A stretch of DNA of 64,000 nt. Source: Actinomadura kijaniata NBRC 14229 (lineage in GTDB: Bacteria > Actinomycetota > Actinomycetes > Streptosporangiales > Streptosporangiaceae). The translations under genes and the position numbers were made by a program. A model generated the notes under the pieces. The model was not told the DNA's origin. It saw only the letters and a list, made by a program, of their open reading frames with translations, and ran no database searches. Within the stretch, counting starts at the first letter, position 1. Each line of letters begins with the position of its first letter. Positions 27,545-36,383 of this stretch are shown here, piece by piece. The stretch spans positions 24,498 through 88,497 of the forward strand of contig NZ_BCQR01000026.1 of assembly GCF_001552175.1 (NCBI RefSeq), given 5' to 3'.

Positions 27545-28528
27545 TCAGGTCCCGCTGTGCTGGTGCTGCTCGGGCAGGCGGCTGGCCGGATGCGCCCACA
27601 ACAGCACGTTGTCCGGCCGCGCGTCCTTCGCAACCTCCCACTCCCGCCGGAAGAACGCGAGGACTTCCCGGTCCGAGTAGCGCAGGCTGAAGTGGATCAG
27701 AACGAACAGGGTCTCCGGGTGCGCCTCGACCACGGGCTTCAGATGGCTCCACACCGTGTGCCCGACCCGGTTCGCGCGGTCCACCTCGGCGTCGTCGAGG
27801 AAGGTGCACTCCGTGATGATGACCGGGTACTCGAAAAGCCACGGGTTCCGGTCGAAGACGTTCGCGTGCGTGTCGCCGAGAAAGGCGAACAGCGGCCGGA
27901 CGACCTCGGCGTTGACCTCGATTCCCTCCTTGCGCCGCTGAGCCATGATCCGGCCGAATTCCCCGCCGCGTCCCTCTCGCGCCATGGACCGCCGCAGTTC
28001 CTCGAACTCCGGCCGCAGCGCCTTGCGCCGTTCCGAGAAGGCATATCCCACGCAGGGAACCTTGTGCTCGCACTCCACCACCCGCACGTGGTGTCCGCGG
28101 CGCCCGAAGACGAACTCGTCGTCCTGGCGCACGCCATGCAGGCGGTAGCCCCCCGCCAGGGCCGGGTCGAACCCCGCCCCGTGGTTCAACTCGGCGGACG
28201 CCCGCAGGTAGGACTCCACGTACGGCACGGCCTGGACGGGCAGGTAGATGTCCGTGCCCGAGGCCTTGGAAGCCAGGTAGTCGAGGTCCTTGGAGTGATC
28301 GTGGTGGGTGTGGGTCAGGAAGACCGTGTCCACCTGCCGCCCTTCACAGAGCCCCGCGTCCAGGCCGCATCGCAGCTCGGGGATGTGGAAGAAGGTCTTG
28401 TCGTTCGCGCGGGAGTAGCCGGTGAGGGTCAACTCGGTGCCGGGGATCCGCCATGTCTTCCACTGCCGGAAAGGATGCCCCCGCTCCAGCAGTTCGGGAT
28501 GGTCGGATCGCTGCTGTGGAACCCGCAT
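27545..28528 (-). CDS. MBL-fold metal-dependent hydrolase, ribonuclease Z-like
   Basis: A 327-residue metallo-beta-lactamase fold protein. It has the metal motif THTHHDHSKD (residues about 73-82), a later FLGDTHANVF Asp and the C-terminal LIHFSLRYSD histidine, an arrangement like tRNase Z relatives. A helical insert (ERRKALRPEFEELRRSMAREGRGGEFGRIMAQRRKEG) is present. A true 3'-tRNA endonuclease role is not shown; such paralogues often have other substrates. The ATG at 28528 was selected because the upstream extension to 28624 is low-complexity. It converges with the GH20 gene. Confidence 0.85.
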   Translation of the reverse strand: MRVPQQRSDHPELLERGHPFRQWKTWRIPGTELTLTGYSRANDKTFFHIPELRCGLDAGLCEGRQVDTVFLTHTHHDHSKDLDYLASKASGTDIYLPVQAVPYVESYLRASAELNHGAGFDPALAGGYRLHGVRQDDEFVFGRRGHHVRVVECEHKVPCVGYAFSERRKALRPEFEELRRSMAREGRGGEFGRIMAQRRKEGIEVNAEVVRPLFAFLGDTHANVFDRNPWLFEYPVIITECTFLDDAEVDRANRVGHTVWSHLKPVVEAHPETLFVLIHFSLRYSDREVLAFFRREWEVAKDARPDNVLLWAHPASRLPEQHQHSGT

Positions 28529-28740
28529 CGTCGGGGGCCCCTTTCCCTGAACGGCCGTGGACGGCGCTTCCCCGCCGCGATGATCAAACGTCCGCGATCG
28601 TACTGGCCGGCCCGCCGCGCGCACATTGGTTTTCCGGGTGGGCGCTATCCGCTACGGCCCTTGCCGGTCTGTTGTATTCGGCCGGTATGTCCAGGCCGGC
28701 TGACGTTCCCCGGGCCAGGACCTGCGGCTCTCGCGCACGG

Positions 28741-29613
28741 TCACGCGACCCATGACGGAACGATCTGGCCCAGGTGGGCCGGGGCGGTCAGCACGCGGAT
28801 CGCGGTGACGGCACCGTCCGCGACCGTGAAGGCCATGACCGTGACCGGCCGTCCGCCGACGGTGATGAGAACGCCCGGAACACCGTCCACGAGCGCCGGG
28901 TGCGCCAGCGCGTCCAGCCGCGCGAACATCGTCGCCTGGGCCGCGACCTCGCGCGCGCCGCGGACGACGGCGACGTCCTTGAGGCCCTGCGCCCGCAGTT
29001 CGACCTCGGGCGCGAGCACGGTCAGGAGTTCGGTGATGTCGCCCCTGCCGGTCGCCGCGAAGAACGCGTCGATGACGCCCCGGGCCGCGGCGTCGGCACC
29101 GGCCGTGGGCGCGTCCAGCCGCAGCCGCCCCCGGGCCCGGCTGGCGAGCATCTTGGTGGCCGCGGTGCTCCGGCCGAGGACGGCCGCGATCGTGTCGAAC
29201 GGGACCGCGAAGACGTCGTGGAGCACGAACGCGACCCGTTCCGCCGGAGTGAGGGCGTCCATGACGACGTACAGCGCGAGGCCGACGGAGTCGGTGCGGA
29301 CGGCCTCCTCCTCGGGATCGATCCGGGAGCCCCCGACCGTCTCCGGCGGGAGCGCGCCGACGTTGAGTTCGAGCGGCTGCTCACCTCGCACCCCGCGCCT
29401 GCGCAGCGCGTCCAGGCAGATCCGGCTGGTCACGGTGGTGAGCCAGCCTCGTAGCTCGTCGATGCCCTCACCGCCGGTCCGCGCCAGCCGCAGCCACGCC
29501 TCCTGGACGGCGTCGTCCGCGTCGGCGTGCGAGCCGAGCATGCGAAAGGCGATCGCGTGGAGGTGGGAACGCCGGGTCTCGAACTCCGCCGCGAGCTCTT
29601 CCTCTTGGGTCAC
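28741..29613 (-). CDS. SigJ-like ECF sigma factor with SnoaL C-terminal domain
   Basis: A 290-residue sigma factor. Region 2 is RRSHLHAIAFRMLGSHADADDAVQEAWLRLAR, region 4 is LTPAERVAFVLHDVFAVPFDTIAAVLGRSTAATKMLASRARGRLR, and residues about 175-290 form a SnoaL/NTF2-like domain (VIDAFFAATGRGDITELLTVLAPEVELRAQG). This layout is typical of the SigJ (ECF41) group, in which the C-terminal domain controls activity and no separate anti-sigma factor is needed. GTG start at 29613. Such genes usually adjoin an oxidoreductase or carboxymuconolactone decarboxylase gene; none is seen here. Confidence 0.92.
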   Translation of the reverse strand: MTQEEELAAEFETRRSHLHAIAFRMLGSHADADDAVQEAWLRLARTGGEGIDELRGWLTTVTSRICLDALRRRGVRGEQPLELNVGALPPETVGGSRIDPEEEAVRTDSVGLALYVVMDALTPAERVAFVLHDVFAVPFDTIAAVLGRSTAATKMLASRARGRLRLDAPTAGADAAARGVIDAFFAATGRGDITELLTVLAPEVELRAQGLKDVAVVRGAREVAAQATMFARLDALAHPALVDGVPGVLITVGGRPVTVMAFTVADGAVTAIRVLTAPAHLGQIVPSWVA

Positions 29614-29953
29614 GGTTCTCCTTGACGTCCTGGGTGCTTACTACCAGGACGCATCACACGCCGGCGAGGTAACGCCCGGACCGGCGTCGCCTCCCGGCGC
29701 GGCCGGACCCCGGCCGGAGCGCCACCCGACGGCCGTAGGGAACAACGACTTTCTGCCGCCCCGCCGAACCTCCGCTGGGATGGGGTCTGCGGCGGCTCGC
29801 CCTATCGGTGTCACGCGGCGGGATATGGGGGTCTGCCCCCGTGCGGTCTGCCGGAACGCGACTTCACCGATCACGGCGCGGGATGGACGCCTGCTCCGAG
29901 TGCTCCGAGTGCCGGACGGCGCGGCGACGGAACCTTCCTTCTGAACGACGTCG
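29614..29953. other. Gene-free stretch between sigma factor and recombinase
   Basis: 340 bases upstream of the sigma gene and downstream of the recombinase gene. It holds the sigma gene promoter region and no coding sequence, tRNA or repeat that I can support. Confidence 0.5.
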
Positions 29954-31135
29954 TCATCTCGATCCGGGTTCGCCGGTGGCGGTGCGATGGCGGGCGAGGA
30001 TACGGGTGAGATCGGTGACGGGTGAGGCCGCGAGCTTGTGGTTGGTGTCGTCGTAGCGGCGGGTCGTGCGCGGGTCGGCGTGACCGGCGAGGTCCTGGAC
30101 CTTGGGCAGGGGGACATCGTTGCCCAGCAGGGTGGTGATGACGGTGCGGCGGCCGCTGTGCGGGGTGAGCCGGGCCGCGGCGGGCAGCCCGGCGAGTTCG
30201 GCCTGGCGGCGCAGGATGTTGGTGACGTCGCGCTGGGTGAGGCGCTTTCCGCCGGGTTTGGCCGGGTCGTAGGGGTGGGGGGTGGTCACGAGCAGGGGCC
30301 CGGACGGGGGAGCGCCGTCGGGGGAGCGGCGGGCGCGGACGGCCAGGTAGGCGTCCAGGACCCGGCACAGCTCGCCGTCCAGGCGGACGTAGTCGCGGCC
30401 GTGGGGTCCCCTGCCCTTCAGCCCGTGCCACAGGATCCGGTAACCGGCCTCGCTGTCCAGGTCCGTGACGTCGGCTCCGGTGATCGCCGAGACGCGCAGC
30501 GCGGTGTAGAAGAGCAGCGCGACCACCGCCGCGTCACGCCAGGCGGCCTCGGTGTCGCGTTCGACGGCGCGGGACTCGCAGGTGTCCAGCAGCAGAGCCG
30601 TCTCCGCCGGGCTGAGCGTGGGCGCCCTGCGGGCGGCCGCGGCGATCTCGGCGCTGGAGGGGCGTTCGACCAGCCGCATCGGATTGCGGTCGGTGACCTC
30701 GTTGGACTGCAGGTAGGTGTACCAGGACGACACGGCGGCGAGCCGCCGTGCCCGGGTCGAGGTGCTGGGAGGCCGGGTGCCTCCGGTCCGGGTGGACACC
30801 GTCATCGTCGCCGACCAGTCGTCGACGTCCGCGCGCCGGGCGGCCAACGGGTCCAGCCGGGTGCGGTCGCAGTAGCCGAGCCAACCGGCCAGATCACCGT
30901 AGTAGGCGCGGCGGGTCGCCTCGCTCTTCAGGGTGCGCAGCCAGGCCGCGGTCAACGTCCGCACGCCGTAACGGTCGCCGGGGGCGTCGGCCAGAAGGGC
31001 GGGCAGCAACGCGACGGCCTGGACGAAGGGGTCCTCCCGCGGGTGCGGCTGGGCGGCCTCCCGCGCGAGCGGCACCGCGGCCGTGCCGACGATGACCCGA
31101 GCATCCCTGGTGGTCGGCTGGTCCGGATTCGTCAT
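29954..31135 (-). CDS. Tyrosine recombinase/integrase
   Basis: A 393-residue tyrosine recombinase. An N-terminal SAM-like core-binding domain (TLTAAWLRTLKSEATRRAYYGDLAGWLGYCDR) is followed by the catalytic domain with the Arg of ALRVSAITG, a Lys in the beta hairpin (HGLKGRGPHGRDYVRL), HSGRRT, GHADPRTTRRYDD with the nucleophilic Tyr. All five residues seem present, so it should be active. The ATG at 31135 is preferred over an upstream GTG/ATG giving 20 extra residues. No tRNA, excisionase or att repeat lies nearby, so this looks like a solitary recombinase or a remnant of an element. Confidence 0.9.
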   Translation of the reverse strand: MTNPDQPTTRDARVIVGTAAVPLAREAAQPHPREDPFVQAVALLPALLADAPGDRYGVRTLTAAWLRTLKSEATRRAYYGDLAGWLGYCDRTRLDPLAARRADVDDWSATMTVSTRTGGTRPPSTSTRARRLAAVSSWYTYLQSNEVTDRNPMRLVERPSSAEIAAAARRAPTLSPAETALLLDTCESRAVERDTEAAWRDAAVVALLFYTALRVSAITGADVTDLDSEAGYRILWHGLKGRGPHGRDYVRLDGELCRVLDAYLAVRARRSPDGAPPSGPLLVTTPHPYDPAKPGGKRLTQRDVTNILRRQAELAGLPAAARLTPHSGRRTVITTLLGNDVPLPKVQDLAGHADPRTTRRYDDTNHKLAASPVTDLTRILARHRTATGEPGSR

Positions 31136-31692
31136 CGCGTCGACCTCCTGGATGGTGAGAACGGGTGCCGCGTGCGCACCGTCCGCGACGCCCATTGTCC
31201 CGGCTCGGGTGCGGGAGCGGGCGTTGGCTCGTCGGCGGCGTTCTGGATCTTACTGAGGGTGAGCCGGATCCCAAGGGTGTCACCAGGGACGAACGGGCGT
31301 TGCCTCAGCCGTCATGTCGCCCTGGGGCCGCCGTACGCGGCGCGCCGCCGCTTCGTGAGGGGCGCTTCGTGAGGGGGTCGTCCGTCCACCGCGGACGATG
31401 AGGGGAAAGGGGAGTACCCGCTCCTTTCCACTCTCAACGTATAGCGCACCGGGGGGCTTGCGGCAAGGCCCGGGTCGTGCCGCAGAATCGCAGGCCGAGG
31501 CCAGAGCCTGCGGTAACGGGGGGAGTGCAGTGCGGGTGTCGTTGTCGACGCATGGATCACACGAGGGCGAGGACGCTACTCAGCGCGGTCGGCCGGGAGA
31601 TCCGGCCCATGACCGCGTGAGCCACGCGAACCCACCTCAGACGCCTGGTCGTGCGCAACGGTCGCGACCGAACCCAGAACGGAGCCGATGAC
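31136..31692. promoter_or_regulatory. Leader/promoter region of the HelR-like gene
   Basis: 557 bases without a supported gene. It carries a -10-like TATAGC at 31440-31445, and 7 bases further the 19-bp rifamycin-associated element; about 220 bases of leader follow before the GTG start. Confidence 0.6.
31453..31471 (+). promoter_or_regulatory. Rifamycin-associated element (RAE)
   Basis: GGGGCTTGCGGCAAGGCCC, a 19-bp imperfect palindrome (CTTGC-G-GCAAG core). As I recall, it matches the element described upstream of rifamycin-inducible genes in actinomycetes, including helR and rifamycin-inactivating enzymes. Confidence 0.85.
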
Positions 31693-33843
31693 GTGCATCC
31701 TTTGACCGCCAGCGTTTTCGATCTTCCCGACCACCTTTCCGCCAAGGCCGACCCGGCGTTGATCGCCGACGACGAGCAGCACTTCGCGGCCATCGCGCAG
31801 AGCCTCGAACGGTCGATCGCCGACCTGTCCGACCGTCTCGACGCCGAGCGCAAGGCGCCCGGCGGCATGGGCCAGAAGGCGTTGGACCGGGACATGGAGA
31901 TCCACCGGCTGACCTCCCGCCTGCGCACCCTGCGCCGCTTCGGCCTGGACCTGTGTCTCGGGCGCATGGTCGGCGAAGACGACCCCGAGCCCGTGTACAT
32001 CGGACGGCTCGGCCTCACCGACAGCACGGGTCGCCGGCTGCTGCTCGACTGGCGTTCGCCCGCGGCCGAGCCGTTCTTCGGGGCGACCCACGCCAACCCG
32101 ATGGGGCTGGCGAGCCGCCGCAGGTATCGCTGGACCCGCGGCCGGATCAGCGACTACTGGGACGAGGTGTTCACCGCGGACGGGTTCGTCGGGCACGCCG
32201 CGCTCGACGACCAGTCCGCGTTCATCGCCAGCCTGGGCGGCAACCGGTCGGCCCGGATGCGCGACGTGCTCGGCACCATCCAGGCCGACCAGGACGCGAT
32301 CATCCGCGCGGGCTCCCGCGGGGCTCTGGTCGTCGACGGCGGACCGGGCACCGGCAAGACCGTCGTCGCCCTGCACCGCTCCGCCTACCTCCTCTACTCC
32401 GACCCCCGCCTCGGCCACCGGCGGGGCGGTGTGCTGTTCGTCGGCCCGCACCAGCCCTACCTGGCCTACGTCTCCGACGTCCTTCCGAGCCTCGGGGAGG
32501 AGGGCGTGCAGACCTGCACCCTGCGGGACCTCGTCGCCGAAGGGGCCGCGGCGACGATCGAGGACGACCCGGACGTGGCCCTGCTGAAGTCGTCCGCGAA
32601 CCTGGTGAAGGCGATCGAGACGGCCGTCAGGTTCTACGAGAACCCGCCCACCGAGGGGATGGTGGTCACGACCCACTGGTCCGACGTCTGGCTGGGCCCC
32701 GAGGACTGGGCCGAGGCGTTCGGGTCACCGGAACCCGGCACACCGCACAACGAGGCGCGCGACCGGATCTGGGAGGAGCTGCTCACGATCCTGATGGACA
32801 AGCACGACGACGTCGACGTCCCGGCCGACCTGCTCCGCAGGTCGCTGCTGCGGAACAGGGAGCTGCTCACGGCCTTCAACCGCGCATGGCCGCTGATCGA
32901 GGCCGCCGACCTCGTCGGAGATCTGTGGTCGGTCCCCGCCTACCTGCGGATGTGCGCCCCCTGGCTCGGCCCCGACGAGGTCCGGAGGCTGCGGCGCAAG
33001 GACGCCCAGGCATGGACGGTGTCCGACCTGCCGCTCCTGGACGCGGCGCGGCAGCGGCTCGGCGACCCGGAGGCGTCCCGCCGCAGGCGTCGGCAGGAGG
33101 CCTCCGTCGCCGCCGAACGCCGGCGCATGGCCGACGTCATCGACAACCTCCTTGAGGCCGACGACGACGGTGAAGGCGTGGTGACGATGCTCCACGGACA
33201 GGACATCCGGGACGCCCTGGTCGACGAGGCCGCGCTGCCCGGCGGCGAACCGGACCGGCTGGCCGGCCCGTTCGCGCACATCGTCGTGGACGAGGCGCAG
33301 GAGCTGACCGACGCCGAGTGGCAGATGCTGCTGCTCCGCTGCCCGTCCCGGAGCTTCACCATCGTCGGGGACCGCGCCCAGGCCAGGCACGGGTTCACGG
33401 AGTCGTGGCGGGAACGGCTCGAACGGGTCGGGTTCGACCGGATCGACCTGGCCGCCCTGAGCGTCAACTACCGGACACCGGAAGAGATCATGGCGGAAGC
33501 CGAGCCGGTCATCCGGGCCGCGCTCCCGGACGCCAACGTGCCGACCTCTATCCGCGGCACCGGCGTTCCCGTCGTCCACGGATCCGTTTCGGAGCGGGAC
33601 CCGGTCCTCGACGCCTGGCTCGCCGCGAACAGCGACGGGATCGCCTGCGTCATCGGTGATCCCACGTTCCCGGGGACGCCCCGCGTCCGGTCACTGACCC
33701 CGGAGCTGGCGAAGGGACTCGAATTCGACCTGGTCGTCCTCATCGACCCGGAGGCGTTCGGCGAGGGCATCGAGGGAGCGGTCGACCGCTATGTCGCGAT
33801 GACCCGAGCGACGCAGCGACTCGTCATCCTCACGAGCCCCTGA
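31693..33843 (+). CDS. helR: HelR-type RNA polymerase-associated helicase-like ATPase
   Basis: A 716-residue UvrD/HelD-like ATPase. It has an N-terminal coiled-coil region (ADDEQHFAAIAQSLERSIADLSDRLDAERKAPGGMGQKALDRDMEIHRLTSRL), then LLLDWRSPAAEPFF, Walker A GGPGTGKT at about 216-223, Walker B VVDEAQELTD at about 530-540, GDRAQARHGF and the C-terminal VAMTRATQRLVIL motif VI. HelR proteins bind RNA polymerase and displace rifamycins. The RAE in the leader supports this over generic HelD. The GTG at 31693 has an ACGGAG upstream. A hairpin follows the stop. Confidence 0.92.
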   Translation: MHPLTASVFDLPDHLSAKADPALIADDEQHFAAIAQSLERSIADLSDRLDAERKAPGGMGQKALDRDMEIHRLTSRLRTLRRFGLDLCLGRMVGEDDPEPVYIGRLGLTDSTGRRLLLDWRSPAAEPFFGATHANPMGLASRRRYRWTRGRISDYWDEVFTADGFVGHAALDDQSAFIASLGGNRSARMRDVLGTIQADQDAIIRAGSRGALVVDGGPGTGKTVVALHRSAYLLYSDPRLGHRRGGVLFVGPHQPYLAYVSDVLPSLGEEGVQTCTLRDLVAEGAAATIEDDPDVALLKSSANLVKAIETAVRFYENPPTEGMVVTTHWSDVWLGPEDWAEAFGSPEPGTPHNEARDRIWEELLTILMDKHDDVDVPADLLRRSLLRNRELLTAFNRAWPLIEAADLVGDLWSVPAYLRMCAPWLGPDEVRRLRRKDAQAWTVSDLPLLDAARQRLGDPEASRRRRRQEASVAAERRRMADVIDNLLEADDDGEGVVTMLHGQDIRDALVDEAALPGGEPDRLAGPFAHIVVDEAQELTDAEWQMLLLRCPSRSFTIVGDRAQARHGFTESWRERLERVGFDRIDLAALSVNYRTPEEIMAEAEPVIRAALPDANVPTSIRGTGVPVVHGSVSERDPVLDAWLAANSDGIACVIGDPTFPGTPRVRSLTPELAKGLEFDLVVLIDPEAFGEGIEGAVDRYVAMTRATQRLVILTSP

Positions 33844-33885
33844 CGATGGAACGCCCCGCCCTCCCTTAGGGGCCGTCTTCCATCG
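33844..33885 (+). terminator. Hairpin after the HelR-like gene
   Basis: CGATGGAA ... TTCCATCG outer arms with an inner CCCC/GGGG pairing, immediately after the stop codon. Confidence 0.7.
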
Positions 33886-33949
33886 CTGGACAGACCGGTG
33901 GCCGCCGGGGCCGAGGCGGCCTCGGCCGTCCCCGGAAGGAACGGCCTCC

Positions 33950-34573
33950 TCAGCGCGGCCTGCCGAGGTCGTTGTGGCGCTGGTCGGCCAGGGCGGCGAT
34001 CCCCGCTGCGGCCGCGGTGGCGAGGTCGGCGAGCATCGCGTCGTCGACCGGAACGTTGTGGATGTACAGGGCGGTCGCGAGGGGGCCGAGCAGCAGCAGG
34101 TGGGCGATCGCGGGGTCGACGGGGCCGGGCAGGTCACCGCGGGCCACGGCCCGTTCGATGATTTCGGCGAAGCCGCTCTGTTCGGCGGCCAGGAAGGTGT
34201 CCTGGAACCGGGCGTCCAGTTCGGGACTGCCGGCGAGCTCGCTGATCAGGGCCGGTACCAGGTGCCGGGCGGCCGGGGCGGCCATGGGGGCGTGAAACGT
34301 GCGGACCAGCGCCAGCAGGTCCCCGTGCAAGGATCCGGTGTCGGCCAAGGGGGGCGGCCACTGCCCGTGCGCGGTGGCGGCGAACGCCATCTCGGCCTTG
34401 GAGGCGTAGCGGCGGTAGATCGCCGCCTTGCCCACCCCGGCGCGGGCCGCGACCTGGTCGACCGTCAGGGCCTGGTAGCCGACCTCCTCGATCAGCTCCC
34501 GGGTGGTCTGCAGGATTTTGTGATCCACGCGACCGTCCCGGGGGCGTCCACCCCGTTGCGTTCTCGCTTCCAT
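33950..34573 (-). CDS. TetR/AcrR-family regulator
   Basis: A 207-residue TetR protein: KILQTTRELIEEVGYQALTVDQVAARAGVGKAAIYRRYASKAEMAFAA is the DNA-binding domain and the C-terminal half carries the ligand/dimer helices (TetR_C-type, HLLLLGPLATALYIHNVPVDDAMLADL). It is divergent from the small membrane protein gene, with a clear operator in front of its start, so it likely represses itself and that neighbour. Confidence 0.9.
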   Translation of the reverse strand: MEARTQRGGRPRDGRVDHKILQTTRELIEEVGYQALTVDQVAARAGVGKAAIYRRYASKAEMAFAATAHGQWPPPLADTGSLHGDLLALVRTFHAPMAAPAARHLVPALISELAGSPELDARFQDTFLAAEQSGFAEIIERAVARGDLPGPVDPAIAHLLLLGPLATALYIHNVPVDDAMLADLATAAAAGIAALADQRHNDLGRPR

Positions 34574-34583
34574 GACTGCATGA

Positions 34584-34617
34584 TACGGAACAACAGTTCC
34601 GAAACGATAGTTCCGTA
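34584..34617. promoter_or_regulatory. TetR operator
   Basis: Outer arms TACGGAAC (34584-34591) and GTTCCGTA (34610-34617), with an internal third copy GTTCCG (34596-34601) that pairs with the left arm at a 4-bp spacing. It starts 11 bases upstream of the TetR start codon. Confidence 0.75.
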
Positions 34618-34794
34618 ACTGGGTGTTCCGGCTCGGGCGGGTGGCCGCTGAACGGCACCACCCTTGACGACGGCAAGGAGGTGATCACCGGCTTCCCCGC
34701 CCGGAGCGGCGGCGGTCCCACCCGGCGACTCGCCGCATGGACGGCCGCGACGGGGCCGCACCGCGCGGCTTCACGACGAGAGCGGAGAACTCAG

Positions 34795-35175
34795 ATGATC
34801 AAGTGGGCCGGTTGGATCATCACGCTGTGCGGAATCGCGCACACGGTCGGCGCCCTGACCGTGGAGAAGGCCGCGCGCCACGCCGGGACGTGGTTCAGCG
34901 GGGGACTGTGGGAGGAGGAGCTCTCCGAGATGAGCCCGGCGGGCAGCGCCTACTTCCTGAGTCTGGACAGCTTCGGCGTGCCGCTCACCCTGGTCGGCCT
35001 GATCGTGCTGTGGCTGGAGCGCCGCGGCATCACGCCGCCGATGTTCATCGCGTGGATCCTGGCGGTCTGGACGCTGTTCGACGCGGTGATCCTCCCGTTC
35101 ACGCCCTGGCCGCTCTTCGTGATCGCGATCGTGCTGCTGGTGCTCGGAACCCGCCGCGCCGGAGCCGCGTCATGA
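34795..35175 (+). CDS. Small four-helix membrane protein (DUF6463-like)
   Basis: A 126-residue integral membrane protein with four hydrophobic segments: WAGWIITLCGIAHTVGALTV, AYFLSLDSFGVPLTLVGLIVLWL, MFIAWILAVWTLFDAVILPF and PWPLFVIAIVLLVLG. It looks like the DUF6463 family of unknown function; the family name is from memory. The ATG at 34795 follows GCGGAGA. It is divergent from the TetR gene and probably under its control. Confidence 0.8.
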   Translation: MIKWAGWIITLCGIAHTVGALTVEKAARHAGTWFSGGLWEEELSEMSPAGSAYFLSLDSFGVPLTLVGLIVLWLERRGITPPMFIAWILAVWTLFDAVILPFTPWPLFVIAIVLLVLGTRRAGAAS

Positions 35176-35654
35176 ACGGCACCGCACAAGGCGGAACGGC
35201 CGGTGGATGCGTTGACATCAGTTCGCGGGTCATGAGGTGTCAGGTGATGGCGAATTCGTCGAACGCTTCGGCTATGACAACATCCATTGGCGAAAAATAG
35301 GCGCACCGGCTGAGAGGGCGACCGTCTTCGATCTCCCGGTTATCGCGCGGGAGATTGAAGACGACCTCTCGGGAACGGGGACGCTGGAGGAAGAGGCGGA
35401 TCACCGGCTGCCGGAGGAACCGGCCTCCACGGTCCGGCGGGCTCGGGTGACCCGTTCGGACCCTGCGGCCGCGCCCCTGAGAGGCTCTCCCCAACTCCCT
35501 TTCGCGGTGAGGTCGATCGCACAGGCGTGCCATCCGGCTCTCGGACAATGACAATCGTTCGCGCCATATCACGTGATGCCCGTCATTTTGCATTTCTGGG
35601 ATGTGCTGCGCTCCCGGCCGCCGTCAAGTCTGGAGGAATCGGAAGGAGTCACCC
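35176..35654. other. Gene-free stretch with a strong hairpin
   Basis: 479 bases without a gene that I can support. A 16-bp inverted repeat with a single G/A mismatch and a 9-base loop lies at 35323-35363. Base composition is less GC-rich than coding DNA nearby. Confidence 0.5.
35323..35363. repeat. 16-bp inverted repeat hairpin
   Basis: CGTCTTCGATCTCCCG (35323-35338) against CGGGAGATTGAAGACG (35348-35363), one mismatch. It could end the transcript of the membrane protein gene or be part of a small RNA. Confidence 0.7.
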
Positions 35655-36092
35655 ATGAGCGCCAATTCCACTTCCTCTGCGAGAACCGCACGCGTCCGGC
35701 GCGGCGCCATGGCCGCCGCCGCGCTCGCCGCCGCGACCGCGCTCAGCGCCGCCGTCCCGGCCCAGGCCCAGGTCGAGCAGGGACGCCTGTATGTATGGGT
35801 CAGCGACGGATGGGGCGGCGGAACCGTCACCAGCAGCCCGGCCGGGATCAACTGCCACCAGGAGGCGTGGGACCCGTACGCGGACACATCCGAGGGCACG
35901 CCACAGCAGGCGTCGGCCGGCACGTGTGACGCGAACTTCCCGGTCGGAACAACCGTCACCCTGACCGCCAGACCCGATCCGGGGTCCTACGTCAACTTCG
36001 GTCCGGACCCGAACCCCGTGAGGATCAGGTCCGGCTACAACAGCTCCTACGTCGTGTTCTGCCCGAGCGACGGCCTCTGCTCAAGCGGGTAG
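35655..36092 (+). CDS. Secreted small protein, unknown
   Basis: A 145-residue exported protein. The N terminus has a positive region (SSARTARVRRG), a hydrophobic core ([17 protein letters not shown]) and a cleavage site near PAQAQ, so the mature protein is about 105 residues starting VEQGRLYVWVSDGWGGG. The mature part has four cysteines (CHQEAW, GTCDANF, VVFC, GLCSSG), likely two disulfides. A GGAAGGAG ribosome site precedes the ATG. The family is not recognised. It is monocistronic. Confidence 0.8.
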   Translation: MSANSTSSARTARVRRGAMAAAALAAATALSAAVPAQAQVEQGRLYVWVSDGWGGGTVTSSPAGINCHQEAWDPYADTSEGTPQQASAGTCDANFPVGTTVTLTARPDPGSYVNFGPDPNPVRIRSGYNSSYVVFCPSDGLCSSG

Positions 36093-36383
36093 TCGGCCGA
36101 GACCGGCCACCCGGGTAGCCGGGAGGCCCACCGACTGCGCTGTTGCGCACATCGCCGTCCTGCACGACGGCCACTTCCTTGGTGGCCGCCACGGTGGAGA
36201 GCCATGCGCTTGGGTGCCGTCGGCGCGCCGCCGTACTGAGCGGGACCGGGAGTTCAGCGAACAAGCGCGACCGCCACGTCCGGAGCGACGCTTGCCGGCG
36301 TTCGGTGTGCCGTTCCCTCGCCTTTTCAGCGGAACGGTCACGGCACTGAGGTCTTGACGTCCGCTGGTCCAGGTCGCTTCCGG

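Noticed and set aside
29614..29953. Possible tRNA or att site near the integrase
   Set aside because: No cloverleaf, CCA end or direct repeat could be found by eye.
35237..35551. 104-residue plus-strand ORF with MSGDGEFVERFGYDN start
   Set aside because: Crosses the strong hairpin, no ribosome site, no recognisable family; possibly a decayed gene but not supportable.
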